The notes under the pieces: generated by a model
The model's database searches: none
Seen by the model: the letters and a program-made list of their open reading frames with translations, nothing else
What the model was told of the DNA's origin: nothing
Translations under genes and position numbers: made by a program
Part shown: positions 47,201 through 57,926 of the stretch, piece by piece
Position numbering within the stretch: position 1 is the first letter of the stretch
How the letters are laid out: each line of letters opens with the position of its first letter
Source: Gyrodactylus bullatarudis
Taxonomy: Eukaryota; Platyhelminthes; Monogenea; Gyrodactylidea; Gyrodactylidae
Assembly: GCA_012064415.1 (NCBI GenBank)
Contig: SSNU01000094.1
Location: 62,001 to 126,000 of the forward strand
Length of the DNA: 64,000 bases
Direction of reading: 5' to 3'

Positions 47201-50200
47201 GCGATTAGACTCTTATCATCTCTTATCATTCTTCTTTTATGGAACCTGTTTCTTACTATTCTCATTCAAATATTTGTAATTTTCTTATCTCATTAATAAT
47301 TTTATTTAATTTCATTTTTGAAGTAACATGGCTGATGAAGCTTTAAGAAATGCACATTCGGTGTTAATAAATTCCTTGTTTTTCACAACTTCATATTTTT
47401 CGAAATCACCAATAAGGATCTCATTGTTAAACTTATTTTTCAAAGCTGCAACAATTTAGTAAAATTTTATGCGATCTCATGCGAAACTTGTTCGGTTTTC
47501 AAATATGCTCTTGAAAGAGACTCAAATTGACCCCTCAAGTCCCATAGTGATTTTAGTCACAAGCCTTCTTGAAGCCATGAATTCAAATTTACACTTATCG
47601 ACTTTTTCAACTCTATTTGGAGTAATTATATAAGATTTTTTTTAATTTTCGGTCATGGGATGTTTTTTCAAACTAAATAATAGTTTCTCAAAATGAAGGG
47701 ACCCTTCATTTTATTCGATCAAAGCTATCATAAGAATTATAAGAGTGATGAATCATATTTAAATGAAATAGACTACATATTATGTCGTACATAACTAGGG
47801 AAATTGCTCATTTTGAAGAAGATGAAGAACTAAGAACCAAAAGGAAAGAATGGAATCTTCAACCATTTGAAGTCAAGGGAAACAAAGAGGATTTTCATCC
47901 AGAAGATCATACCTTTAAATTAAGCAAAAGTTGTTACATCATCCAACTTGGAAACTCAGAATCTAGAAAGACTACGAAAGCTTGCTGTTCCTGATTCTGA
48001 ATATTCGAAAAAAGAAATGTATTAAAGATTTAAAACTAAGAACTTGGTTGAACTTGAAGAATTTGGTCATTTAAAGTTGTTAGTTCCCGCAGTAGAACAT
48101 TCATACTGCGTACTAGGGTAGAGTAAAATCTCTAACCTCATATTATCATTAGGCCGGTAAAATTTTTCGACATTTTTTTTAATTTCGACAATTTTGACTT
48201 CACGAAATCGACAACGTTTTCTAGGTAAATAACGACGATGTTTTTGAAAGATTATTAAATTCAATTTAAACGATTATAAAATTGCTCTTTTAGATTGCCT
48301 GTCTTGAATAATTCGTTCTTTTTTAGAACGTTTCTGAGCATAGAGAAATACCACTCCATAGCGTGCCAACGACTTTATTGTAGGCATCATTTATGTCAGT
48401 AAATTAACAAAAAAGAAGTTTTTTTAATTTTCATTGGATGAATTCGAAAATAAGGAGTTTTTGAATAGAATTTTTTACGGTACTAGTAATTGATCTAAAG
48501 GATTCTTACAGTTGATCGACAATTCAATGATTTTCGACATTTATCGACATTTTATCTCACTTATGAAAAAAGATTACTTGAAACCTTAAGTATCATTAGA
48601 TGAGCTGTTTATTTTATGGCTGAAATGAGCAAATTTCGACTTTTTACCGGCCTAATTATGATCAACTTTTCTGATAGAACTATCAATTCTAAAGAATTAT
48701 TTTGTATTGAAGCATGTAAATGCTTCACCAACGCCGCTCAATTTTCAATGAGTTTTTACTACGCAATCACTAAAATCCGGAATATCTTGGCCAGTTAATG
48801 AATTTTTCAAGTTTAATAAGTTCAAAAATAGTAATCTTATCATCAAGAGGGCCTTCATGGTGAATTTTGTTGTTTTATCATGTCCGTGGGATATTGTGGG
48901 CAATGACATAATGCAGAAGGACTTTCACGCTTTAAAAATGATCTGAGTACTAAATTTTATCAGAAAAGTTAGTACTCTCATGAGCTGTGCGGAGAATAAA
49001 ATAGCCTAGTATGTACTGGTCTTAACTCAGTTACTAATCTCTGTGGATTATTATTAAATTCAAACCAAAATCAAGAGCGTCCTTTCTCATCCATAAAACA
49101 TGATAAGATCCATAATTGTAAGAAAATCCTTCCCCAATATAACGGATAGTAATAGTAAAAGATTAAAGGTACCGCTGATATACTTTTTTATTAGGTGTAG
49201 GTTACATTTCCCTAAAGTCTAAATCTTGGAAACTACTTAGTAGTGGAATTTTACGTGCTGAAATCCTGATAGACAGTTATTAATCTCCAGTCTGGTAGTA
49301 TAGAGGAGAAAAAAATTTTTTTGGAAAATTATAACAAATATAACAGACCTGTGTAAACAAGAATAAGACGATTGCCCTTAAAAGTACAACCATATTAAAT
49401 ATTTGCTAATTGAAAATACAATTGTCCAGTGAACTCGATTTTGTTTCCGTCAACTCTTCTTAAACATTTTAAGACTTGATTTAGATATTAATTTCATTTT
49501 TCAGGTCTTAAAATCAGCATCGAAGCTAGTCAATATTAATTCCATTCTTGAATAAACCGTACTACTTTTGAACCGTAGACATTGAAAAAACTCTACCAAG
49601 ACCACTTTACATCAATCTGCAAGCTTCTAATGCAGAATTACCGATAGTAAAGTCAGTGAAATTCATGTCTTCATCAGAATATTTTGAATACTCAATACAT
49701 TTACAGATATAAACAAATTCTACAGATTTTACTGAATCTTTTCGTGTACAGTTTATATTTATTGCTTTAGGAACAGATTCAAAATCAAATGTTGAAAAAT
49801 TTTCCAAGAACTTTACTCAGAACCTACTATAAAGATGGGAATTTTTCATTTTTGCGAAATTCTCAATTTTTATCAAAAAACCGAACATTTCTTCTGCAAT
49901 CGAGATTGTGAGAATCCAACTTTTACGATTGAAAAAAACTGATTTTCAGGATCACGGGTACTATCGAATTTTTTGATCATTTTCACTGTGATCCGTAAAA
50001 AAAACTTTTGATCACTTTCTCAATTTGAAATCAAAAAAAATTTCAAGTTTTAAAAAGGTCATATGGCGCTAACTCGAAATTTGAATTATGGCATTATTTT
50101 CTTCATATTTTTATAGTGGTCATGGATTCCTAGTGATCTAGATTCCAAAAAATGTTGATCGATGAAGAATAGTGAATTTTGAAAAAATCATAAATTCCCA

Positions 50201-53200
50201 TCTTCATATTATTAACTATTAACTGTATTTTGGCCAATAATAAAGAACATTTTAAATAAGAAAGACTTACACTGATAAATAAGCCTTGACATTATTATTC
50301 AATCAATGAGTAAATTCAAGAATAAATATCTCACAAAATTACTCTGAAAAAAAAATTAGAAAATACTATAAATTTCAAGATGACTTTCTAATAAGAATAA
50401 GTTTAATGAGAAAGAAAATTAGTTTTTCGGAAAATTCCTAAATTACTATATGAGTTTCAAATGTAATCTTTTTGTCTGTGTCACTTTAGTAGATTTTTTA
50501 TCGTAATGAAAATGTTCAAATCAAACTATATAATATACAGTATATATATATTACAATATATGCGACATGCATTACTTTGCGTAGGAGATAATTTATGACC
50601 AAGAAGAGTGGAAATTAATTGATCACAGATAGGGTTCATTCATTATATGGTTGACATCCTTAGATGGAAAAAATCTTTTCTGCATACAAACAAAAGATAA
50701 CATTTGAAAAATATTGACCTATTAAGAGATGCTTAGAAGAAGTATTTGACCTCATTTAAGGATCAGTCGAGTGTAGGACATAATTTTTAAAAATTATTTT
50801 AAATCAAGTTTGAACTGATAAAACTAATAAAAGAAATGTAACTAATTTTAACTACAGTTCAGTTTAGAACTATTTTCTTGCGCATTATAAACTCTCTCAG
50901 AAATTACTTATAATTATAAGCCAAAAAACCACAAGGCTACGATATATAAAGGCTATTTCTGAGTAGAACAGATATCCTAACAATTAAATGTGTTGAACCT
51001 GTTTCTGAAAAATATAAAATGTACATATATCATCATCCCCTTTGGTTACGAAGATATTGTAAGAACTTTCATTAACTCATCTCAATTAGTTGAAAATTTC
51101 TACAATCTAACAAGATGTTTATTTTCAGATCACTATCTACTTTCTGCTTATAATATGATAGATAGCAAATATAAATTTATATTCCAATCTTCACTAATTC
51201 CAGAATGTTTATCGAAAATTCTTAATTTGGCCTCCAACCAGATTTTGTTCAATTCTTTCTATTTTTACAAGATGCTCAAACTCAGAGAACCTATAATTTA
51301 ATTGTGTAGAAACCCCAAGTAGAAATCATTCTATTTTTTCAAACTAAATCAGTAAAACTTGCAAACAAGAGAAAATAACAAGAAAGTACAAATTGCATGA
51401 ATTGTAAAAACAGATTTTACACAGAAAAGATTCTAGAACAGAAGGATCAAGCAGCATATGAGGTAGTGCTTTTGAAAGCTGATGAATGGGGCAATAACTT
51501 TTTTTATACAGAAATACACCATAATAATTACAATACTACTGGTGTATTTGCAATTGTTAAAATGTTAACCAATGTTCTCTTTTTTCCTTTATTCAATCTG
51601 GCTCTCATTTTTCTCGTATGTATGCCACTAGATAGAAGGAGGGATAAAATAAATAAACATTTCCATTGCTTGTAATCACCCCAAGACTAGTGTTCTATTC
51701 AATGAATCGAATAATGTTTGTAATTTTACGAATTTATTATAAGTTTTTCATTTCGATTCGTCTTAACACCGAGGTCAAATGATAAGTACTTCAAGTGTTG
51801 TGTATTGATAATTGTCATTTTTAATGAAATCTAAAGAAAAGTTTAGCCTATCAAGGTGTAGCAGATCCTTTAGTCTACATTTAAATCTAACGTTGGGATT
51901 GAAGAGAGAACTTAATTCAAGTTTAATGAAAATAATAATTTATTGGTATTCTTATCAAAATACTGTAATAGTCACACACATACAACCTCCTTCATTTCTC
52001 CCAATGGTGTACTTTGAGTGGTTAGATACTGTATTAGAATTCATCTCTATTCAGATTACATTGGAGAGAATTTAGCGTACTACTAAAGTGTGTGGGTAAC
52101 CAAACCATCAGAATTTATAATCTTCATTGTTTTCATTTTCCTCCTTATCAAGAAGAAATGAGGTTTTTTTCAAGTACAAGTATCAAGTGAATGATGATAG
52201 CCCCGGAGTGAAAATATCATCCAAAATGCTATATCAATAGCACGTTTCTAGTAAAAATCAAACTCACTAATTTTGCGGATGAACAATTCAATTGAATTAA
52301 TTACAACTAAGAAAAAGGAATTTCATCGTTTTATGCAAATACTTTAATCGAAATTAGGCCAAATTTACAAATTTCGAAAATGCGTCAAAATTTTACTTTT
52401 ACAAGTTTAAGCTCAAAATCTTTATCAATTTCACAGGATTAAAGCAAATTAATACTGGTATTTTTTAATTCAAATTTGGCCGAAGAATTTCACAGTTACT
52501 ATTGTGGGAAATCGATTCGAACTATCATTGTCAGATTACTTTGAAATTGATAAAAACAGTTATCAAACAGTATTGACTGAGAATAAAAAGTTAATTTCAA
52601 AAATCCCTCTAATCTAATAACATTCTGATTGAGTAATATTCCGAAAAACTTCCCAAGTAAGGAGTTTTGTTTTAGTATGACGATTCTCTCGTTTAACCCT
52701 TTCAGTGCCGATGAACATATACATGTCCATTTCCAATTTTTTTGAACCTTCATAACTCTACCAGTTTGATAGGTTTCTGGATCAATTCAAGTTTAAATTG
52801 AAGCCGAAAATGGCCAAATAACTTGGTATCTTCATAGCTAAATTTTGGTTTTTATAAAAATTGTGAAATAGTCTTGGCACCGAAAGGGTTAACCATACAA
52901 GAATTTCAAGAGTGTTTATTTATTCCATAGAATCCCAAATCTTGTCTGTAATTTTCATATAAATACATTTTACATATTTAGAATACTACGTATCTAAAAC
53001 TTTTTCTGAAAAAATTTTGAATGATTCATAAAATCCCATGGATTAGATGTGGTTTGCTAGGGTTGCAGGAAAAGAAGCGTGCATTCATTTCTAGAATATT
53101 CTTAGACATACATAATGAATCCCAATAACGGAAGAGAAATTTTGTAGACAAAATTGATTTTTTAAAGTATCTTTTCAAAAAATACAAAGAATGTCCTCCT

Positions 53201-56200
53201 TTCAAGGTCAATTGTGAATCTTTATTCATTTCAAAGAAAGAACTTTTTCTGCTACACAGGATGAAAAGTTATCTTTTTGAAAATTACGAAAATTTTTTAT
53301 CACATTACCTGTTTTTTTTTATTAAAAATTCATTCCAAAGACAATAATTTATTTAGCTAAAGATACAAGAAAGTTCATCCCTTCATGTCTTATTTTTCAC
53401 TAAGCAGAACTTTGTGAGGCCTTATGATACAATAAAGGGTTAGAGAACTAGCAAGTAATAAGTGATAATTTTTTGGGTCTCTCTTCAGACTACATCCTGG
53501 AATAGAGTTTATTGTGTTACACTGCGAATTATTCTGTCCTTTTAATTGACTCAAAAGTTGATTGGTGAAGATATGAACTGATAATCCTGTTTCCAGACTG
53601 TTTAACATTCTTTTCTGCAGACTAGAGCACGTTTTGTTTTTATTATATGAGAAAATCATTAAGATCTATGAAAAGTAGTTGAATTTCTCTGAGTTTCATT
53701 ATTACACCAGTGGAAGAATTGAGGGTGAAAAACTTCCTTACATTAAGTTTATTGAAATGAAACAAAATATCGTAGTTTAAATTTCACTTAGAATTTCGAA
53801 AATTACTCAACAATATTATTAATATATAGCTACTATATTTTTATAACTCAAAGATGTTTTATTCTGCTAGTGTTAGAGAAAAATAAGTTTGAGTATAACT
53901 TAAATATAATGTCTAATATTCAAAGCACACGTGTCTCCAAAATCACTCTGTTCAAACATTTTCAAATTACAGTAAAAATATTTCTATTGAAACTAAAACT
54001 CTTATTTTTAATCAATCAGTTCATAGCATAAAATAATCAGTAGTTTCCTTATGGCTACAGTCTGTCCCAAAATAAAGGACCAATGTGTAAAAGTGCCGTA
54101 ATCTTTTTAATTAAATCTTTATCACCTTTGGAAAAAAATCTAAAGATACAGTTTATATCAGCCCAGTCTATCTATTCTGAAATCAAACTTTTAAAAATGA
54201 AAATATCTACTAATTTCAAATAAACTTCAAAACACAGTAATCGATTCAGGCATGTAATATTTTATACATTTTGAATTTATTTGTATTCCTAATGAGATTT
54301 CAAATGAAGAAATGCCCTTTATTCTATATATTCTAGGTTGGTTGTCTGATATTTGATGAACCAAATGTTGCCTTGTTTAATATTTACTTTACTATGGAGA
54401 TGATTTATTTGTTTACTAGAAAATTGACCCGATCCCTCCCCCATTTTCTGTCTTTTTTCTCTATCACTCTCACGGGTACATTAAAATACAGTAAAATGTA
54501 TCTTTATAATTCGTCTCTCTTGGCTAATACTGTTTTACTATAGTGAGCTGCTCAATTACAGATTAATGTTTTGATTTGGTTCAAAAGTTTACATAGGCCA
54601 ACTATCTTACTATTAGTACAAAAGAGTTGTACGAATTTTAACAATTATATTTGATCCTAAATTTCGGTATTTAATCGTATAATTTCTATTATATCAATAA
54701 AAAATTTTAGAGCAAACATTGAAGAAGTAGAAATTAGCCCAATTTTGGCCAGATTGAGTTTTTTTCTCTTGAGTCAACTAGGTTTACATTCTACATACTT
54801 TGAGTCTTTTCAGGCCGATCTTAACACGAGATACTTAACAATTTAAATTTAGAGCTATAAATTATGCTCCAAAGAGACAGAATGAACATTAAAAGATAAC
54901 ATTAAAAAAAACTATCAACTCAGAAAATTTACAATTCTGTACTAAATTTAATTTTTAATTTTATGGCGACTGAAAAGTAACAAAAGATATTTGAGTAACA
55001 CTCTGATTCCATTGGAAATTTAACGTAATCCAAAAGATATTCCATCTTTTTTGATTGCAATATTTTTTATTTGAAATTAAAATTTTTTTGGGAAAAAATA
55101 CAACCTGCTTCAAATAATTCTTCCTCTAGACCACCTCAAAGGAATAGAAAATCTAGAATTCTAATCCAAGGAAAAGTATCTTTTTCAAGTCTCCTGAAAT
55201 TAGAACACCGCTAGGCGAAAATTAATTCGACATTTTCAAAAGTAAAAACTAGAAGAATTGTTTTCCTCACTCTGAAATCAATAGGAAATTTTGAAATAAA
55301 ATAAAACTGTATTACTGAGAAGACATTTGAATGAAGGCGAGGGGTGGCCATCCAAATACTATAAGTAATGTATATTCCCAGTTATTTTTTTGATATGCAA
55401 CTACCAATGATAATAGAACAAAGATTCAGATTGCAAGAATATGATTAATGAATAGGAATAATATTGATTCTTCTCTGTCTCTCTTTCAGCTTTTATGTTC
55501 CAACACAAAACTTTCACTTAGAATAGCCTACTCAACAGAACATCAATTTGGTAGTTTCAAATAAAAGCTGAATAATTTCTTTGGCTATTCAGTTGAACTT
55601 TCTTTTTAATGAGAATAAAAATATTTAGATACTCACAGGTGATAGATGACGTCTCTGATTTATCCAAAGTAGCACTAGCTTCATTCTTTTCATAGCTAGC
55701 GCTGTTATCTTGAAAAGAAAAATCATTCACAAATTCCTCGTCAGGGACATCGATTAGGACCTGCCTTGTCATTCCAAAGTACATGAGTCTTACATCTTGG
55801 TTTGTGTTTCCAGTTGACATTGATTGATGGGAATTTTTCATCAAGTTTACTTTATAAATTATTTAGATTTATTCCTCGTATATTTAAATTGTGGAATAAT
55901 ATTGAATAAAAATTCTAGTAAATTTCTCTGATAAACACTATTCTTTATTTTCCTATTACAAGTTGTAATTTACAACTTTATTCTACAAATATTCATTGAA
56001 AAAGATTAAAAAGCCTCGTTGAAACATCAAGCCCTTATTTACCATGAAAATACTTGCGCACCTTAGATGATACTATTATCATAATAATATAAAAATTATA
56101 AAGTTATTCATGTCCAACATTTTAGCATAATTATTATTACATAAGGATATAGGAAATTTTGAAACAGACAGACAATAACTTTCGATGAGAAATAATAAGT

Positions 56201-57557
56201 AACCGTGGTAATATTCTCAATTCAATTGAATAAACGTTAAAGAAAATAAACCATTGCCCTGAAAACTTTGAGATCAGACAAATAGACTTTAAGAACTTTT
56301 ATTATTTCTCGATATTTCTCTACAACAAAAACATTCTGGTGTACTTGAGAACAAGTTCTTCCGTGTGTTAGAAAGAATTAAGAGTTTCTCAAAAAAGATC
56401 TGCTATTCTCAAAAGATTCTTAGAAAAGAACTTACCATGATTTGATAACATCTTGTCGTGATATTTTTCTAGCTGATGAACATTTTTCATAGTTTCCCTT
56501 TTCACTTGATCAAATACTTCACAATCAATTCTTTTCATTTCAGACTTGCATCCGGATTCCTCAAAATCATCTTCAAATTTTGGAAATGAATCTTTGATGA
56601 CATCTCTTGCAAAATTAACACCAAGACATTCGAGAATTGATCCGGAATATTCACGCAGAGATTGATAAAATGAAGCGTAAAATTTCCGATTTAGTTGACG
56701 AATTCGATCGAGACTCTTAAAAATAATTAATCAATACCCGAAAGAGTATGCAAAAGAAAGTCTATGACTCACAAGCTCATAGTCAATATGCCATTGAAGT
56801 CTAACCTCTTCACTCTTAATAAACGATTCAAAATAGTCCATGATTGATTGATTCGTTAATGATTTCCATTTTTCTGTGATTGCAAAATTAGTTTTAGTGA
56901 TACTGTTCTCATTATGGACTTTTCTAGAAAGACTAGCTGAACGAAAGATTCTTTTTTCTGGAGTAGCAGTAGCAGAGTTGACATTTGTCATGTTCAATTT
57001 AGAGTTTTCAAGTATTCTTCTCGGTCTAGGACTTTGATTAATTGATAGCTTTCGATCAGTACTGTAGTTTGATTCCTTGGGCTTGATAACTTCTAATTGA
57101 TTGGACAACAAATTTGCGGTCTTATTCATTAATTTAAAGGATTTTTTACGATCTTTAAACTCTTGCTTTCGACAGGAGATTAAATGATTAGTGCTATTTT
57201 CAAGAAAGGATTCAACCGGCCGTCTAGAACTAAGTAGATCATTATGAGTTGAATCCAATTCATTAATGATTCGATTCTCAAGAGAGTTCATCAAACTTGA
57301 ATGGCAATCTGCTTCTTTGTCTACTGAATTGAGAATAGTTTCCCAAAGGGTTAACATTTCTCTAAAAATAATTATCATAAAAATAACTACCTTGATTCAC
57401 TGTTGAATGTTTCTTTGAACTTCTGAGATAATCTTTTTAATCCGTTCGCATACTTTTTCTCAATTTCAGAACGTTCTCGGAAAAATGCAAGAAATTCTCT
57501 AGAGCTCTCTGTAGCAGCTTTCAGCTTCTGATTGTATAGAAAAATCCCATCAGAATA
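40858..57557 (-). CDS. NOSTRIN-like F-BAR / HR1 / SH3 adaptor protein (5' incomplete)
   Basis: Exons: 57391-57557, 56773-57361, 56436-56715, 55637-55849, 42155-43072, 41946-42100, 40858-41271; all phases agree (2736 nt, 911 residues from the first visible exon). The N-terminus has an FCH signature (LAFFRERSEIEKKYANGLKRL), then F-BAR helices with a Ser/Asn-rich insert of about 65 residues. At about residues 460-530 lies an HR1/REM-1-like helix pair (VNLLGVYESQPTFSDP). The C-terminus is SH3-like (ARIIKEFSYQEECFKPGEIV, then NWFGVI). F-BAR proteins bend membranes, and the SH3 recruits actin or endocytic partners. The domain order fits NOSTRIN or the CIP4/TOCA group. The first coding exon was not found. 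The join across the 12.5-kb intron rests on matching phase and domain order, so two genes remain possible. Confidence 0.6.
42155..43072 (-). CDS. F-BAR gene exon carrying the HR1-like region
   Basis: The acceptor lies at 43073-43074 and the donor GTAAGT at 42149-42154. After the HR1-like helices the exon contains a helical stretch (TFSMRRLLTSLKEDHHLL), then an acidic, Ser-rich tail (DSDFDSDFERSPIDFSS) likely to be disordered and phosphorylated. It starts and ends in phase 1. Confidence 0.7.
43484..44290 (+). CDS. Single-exon coiled-coil protein, 268 aa, nested antisense in an intron
   Basis: The start ATG at 43484 has an in-frame stop 15 bases upstream (43469-43471) and the frame runs to TGA at 44288-44290. 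The product is almost entirely charged alpha-helix with heptad-like spacing (for example KDLEKIKERHQKLLKRYDET and REVELAIKFERENERQRIES) and ends in a basic tail (KYLKEKRKNK). Cysteines and Gly/Pro are rare apart from a short HYGGSLKNS break at about residues 148-156. I do not recognise the family; centrosomal, ciliary or motor-associated proteins have such composition, but so do many others. A long open frame in AT-rich DNA with ordinary composition supports a real gene. Confidence 0.75.
   Translation: METLEYDRNIQRSVERINSIEIKTDKAEEYKQRLLKILMRIGEIKRLKSTQNMENTINYFDSVKRGEFVLQHAKKDLEKIKERHQKLLKRYDETFTRIEKAFSLEKTNYLTKIKEIFDEYQVNYANLNGSMKNYNQIYQVNLKSLQELRLHYGGSLKNSKLHHLLLQDKVKHNVIKMDTELASLNVQRIMIKSQIKNLLTSCAQYRPDFARLISQREVELAIKFERENERQRIESEIQQKHLLAESLQTLCNTYLAIKKYLKEKRKNK
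44876..45194 (-). mobile_element. MITE of the CTAGGGT / GTACTCTCGTGAG family, copy 3
   Basis: Ends read TAGGCTAGGGTAAAATTTCT on the left and the complement of TAGGCTAGGGTGAAATTCTT on the right, flanked by TA. The family signature appears in antisense (ACAACTCACAAGAGTACT at about 44907), so the element lies inverted with respect to copies 1 and 4. About 319 bp, non-coding. Confidence 0.65.
45478..45745 (-). mobile_element. Uninterrupted A-B repeat element
   Basis: On the minus strand block A (TCATGATGATCGAA, then GTGCAGACCCCCAC and CCTCTCCATGTCAC) is directly followed by block B (TATTCCTCACAGCCCGAAGA, then GATAGTCGGTGTTTGGTCTG). In the plus-strand relative at 3345-4690 the same blocks are separated by a reverse transcriptase fragment. 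No RNA polymerase III boxes or coding frame were recognised. Confidence 0.6.
46583..46645. repeat. CTAGTT-family end fragment
   Basis: TTAGTTAGACATGAAGACGA and the following GAATTTACCATAAAAAAC resemble the outer end of the fold-back family at 30486. No partner arm is visible. Confidence 0.35.
47782..47994 (+). CDS. Small hypothetical open frame
   Basis: A 70-codon frame starting at ATG 47782 with a charged composition (EEDEELRTKRKEW, then EDHTFKLSKSCYI). No family is recognised and no splice context is evident. It could be a relic of a longer gene or chance. Confidence 0.15.
   Translation: MSYITREIAHFEEDEELRTKRKEWNLQPFEVKGNKEDFHPEDHTFKLSKSCYIIQLGNSESRKTTKACCS
48113..49009 (+). mobile_element. 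MITE of the CTAGGGT / GTACTCTCGTGAG family, copy 4, with a nested element
   Basis: Left end CTAGGGTAGAGTAAAATCTC; right end AGTACTCTCATGAGCTGTGC, then ATAAAATAGCCTAG. The part from about 48700 to 49009 matches copy 1 closely. The left part is interrupted by a second inverted-repeat element (48148-48655). Confidence 0.6.
48148..48655. mobile_element. Nested MITE with ATTAGGCCGGTAAAA termini
   Basis: ATTAGGCCGGTAAAATTTTT on the left and the complement of ATTAGGCCGGTAAAAAGTCG on the right define a 508-bp inverted-repeat element inside copy 4 of the GTACTCTCGTGAG family. The arms share further CGACATTT/AAATTTCG blocks. No coding potential. Confidence 0.55.
49826..50217. mobile_element. CTAGTT-family fold-back relative
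   Basis: The left end AAAGATGGGAATTTTTCATT and the right end AAATTCCCATCTTCATATTA form an inverted pair, with internal blocks such as TGATTTTCAGGATCAC and GATCACTTTCTCAATTTG matching the element at 30486-31209. More diverged than that copy. Confidence 0.5.
51025..51240 (+). pseudogene. Decayed non-LTR reverse transcriptase C-terminal fragment, third copy
   Basis: Within an open frame, FYNLTR..LFSDHYLLSAYN and MIDSKYKF match NSYNLRN..FSNHYLLSSYNM and IDKKYKI of the 11104-11571 copy, but upstream and downstream residues have lost similarity. Confidence 0.5.
52697..52888. mobile_element. piggyBac-like MITE at TTAA
   Basis: The 192-bp element begins CCCTTTCAGTGCC and ends GGCACCGAAAGGG (one mismatch between ends), and is flanked on both sides by TTAA (52693-52696 and 52889-52892). 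Insertion at TTAA with CCCT-type termini is characteristic of piggyBac-related elements. No coding capacity. Confidence 0.75.
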
Positions 57558-57926
57558 CTGAAATTAAAGAAATATTCAATTACAAAAATCTTTGAGCTGA
57601 AATCTTCCTTATTATTTATCTTCATACTATCATAAGTGGAATTTTCGTGATTAGTTAGTTCAATTTAGATTTTTGAATTAGTTGAAATTGAAAAACTTAA
57701 ACAAATTTTAAACTGTTTTCCAAAAAAAAACAAAATAAAAACAACAGTACCTTTTACAAATCAACTACTCAATACAATATCTAGAATCTGCTTCTTGAGT
57801 CTGTCTCACAACTAGGGCTTTGTAAAGCCAATTCGTTTTTCATAGAAGATATTACAAGTCTTTAATTTTCAATTGCATTGATTAGTCAACTGTTTGATTT
57901 ATGCATTTTCATTATACTATCAAGCA
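57558..57926. promoter_or_regulatory. Divergent 5' region between F-BAR gene and Ser/Pro-rich gene
   Basis: About 370 bp separate the first visible minus-strand exon from the ATG of the plus-strand gene. It may be a shared promoter and may hold the missing first F-BAR exon. I examined minus-strand ATGs here (for example near 57840) and none gave an in-phase exon with a donor compatible with the phase-0 start at 57557. Confidence 0.35.

Larger units (their letters stand above)
43073..55636. other. Proposed 12.5-kb intron of the F-BAR gene
   Basis: Bounded by GTGAGT (55631-55636, minus) and a TTTCTAG acceptor (43073-43079). It contains one intact plus-strand gene and many mobile-element remnants, listed separately. 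Sub-stretches without any supported feature include 45770-46580, 46650-47780, 50220-50990, 51300-52690 and 52900-55630, where only short non-conserved frames exist. Confidence 0.5.

Noticed and set aside
50520..50570. TA-dinucleotide rich run as possible regulatory element
   Set aside because: Ordinary simple sequence in an AT-rich intron with no context to support a function.
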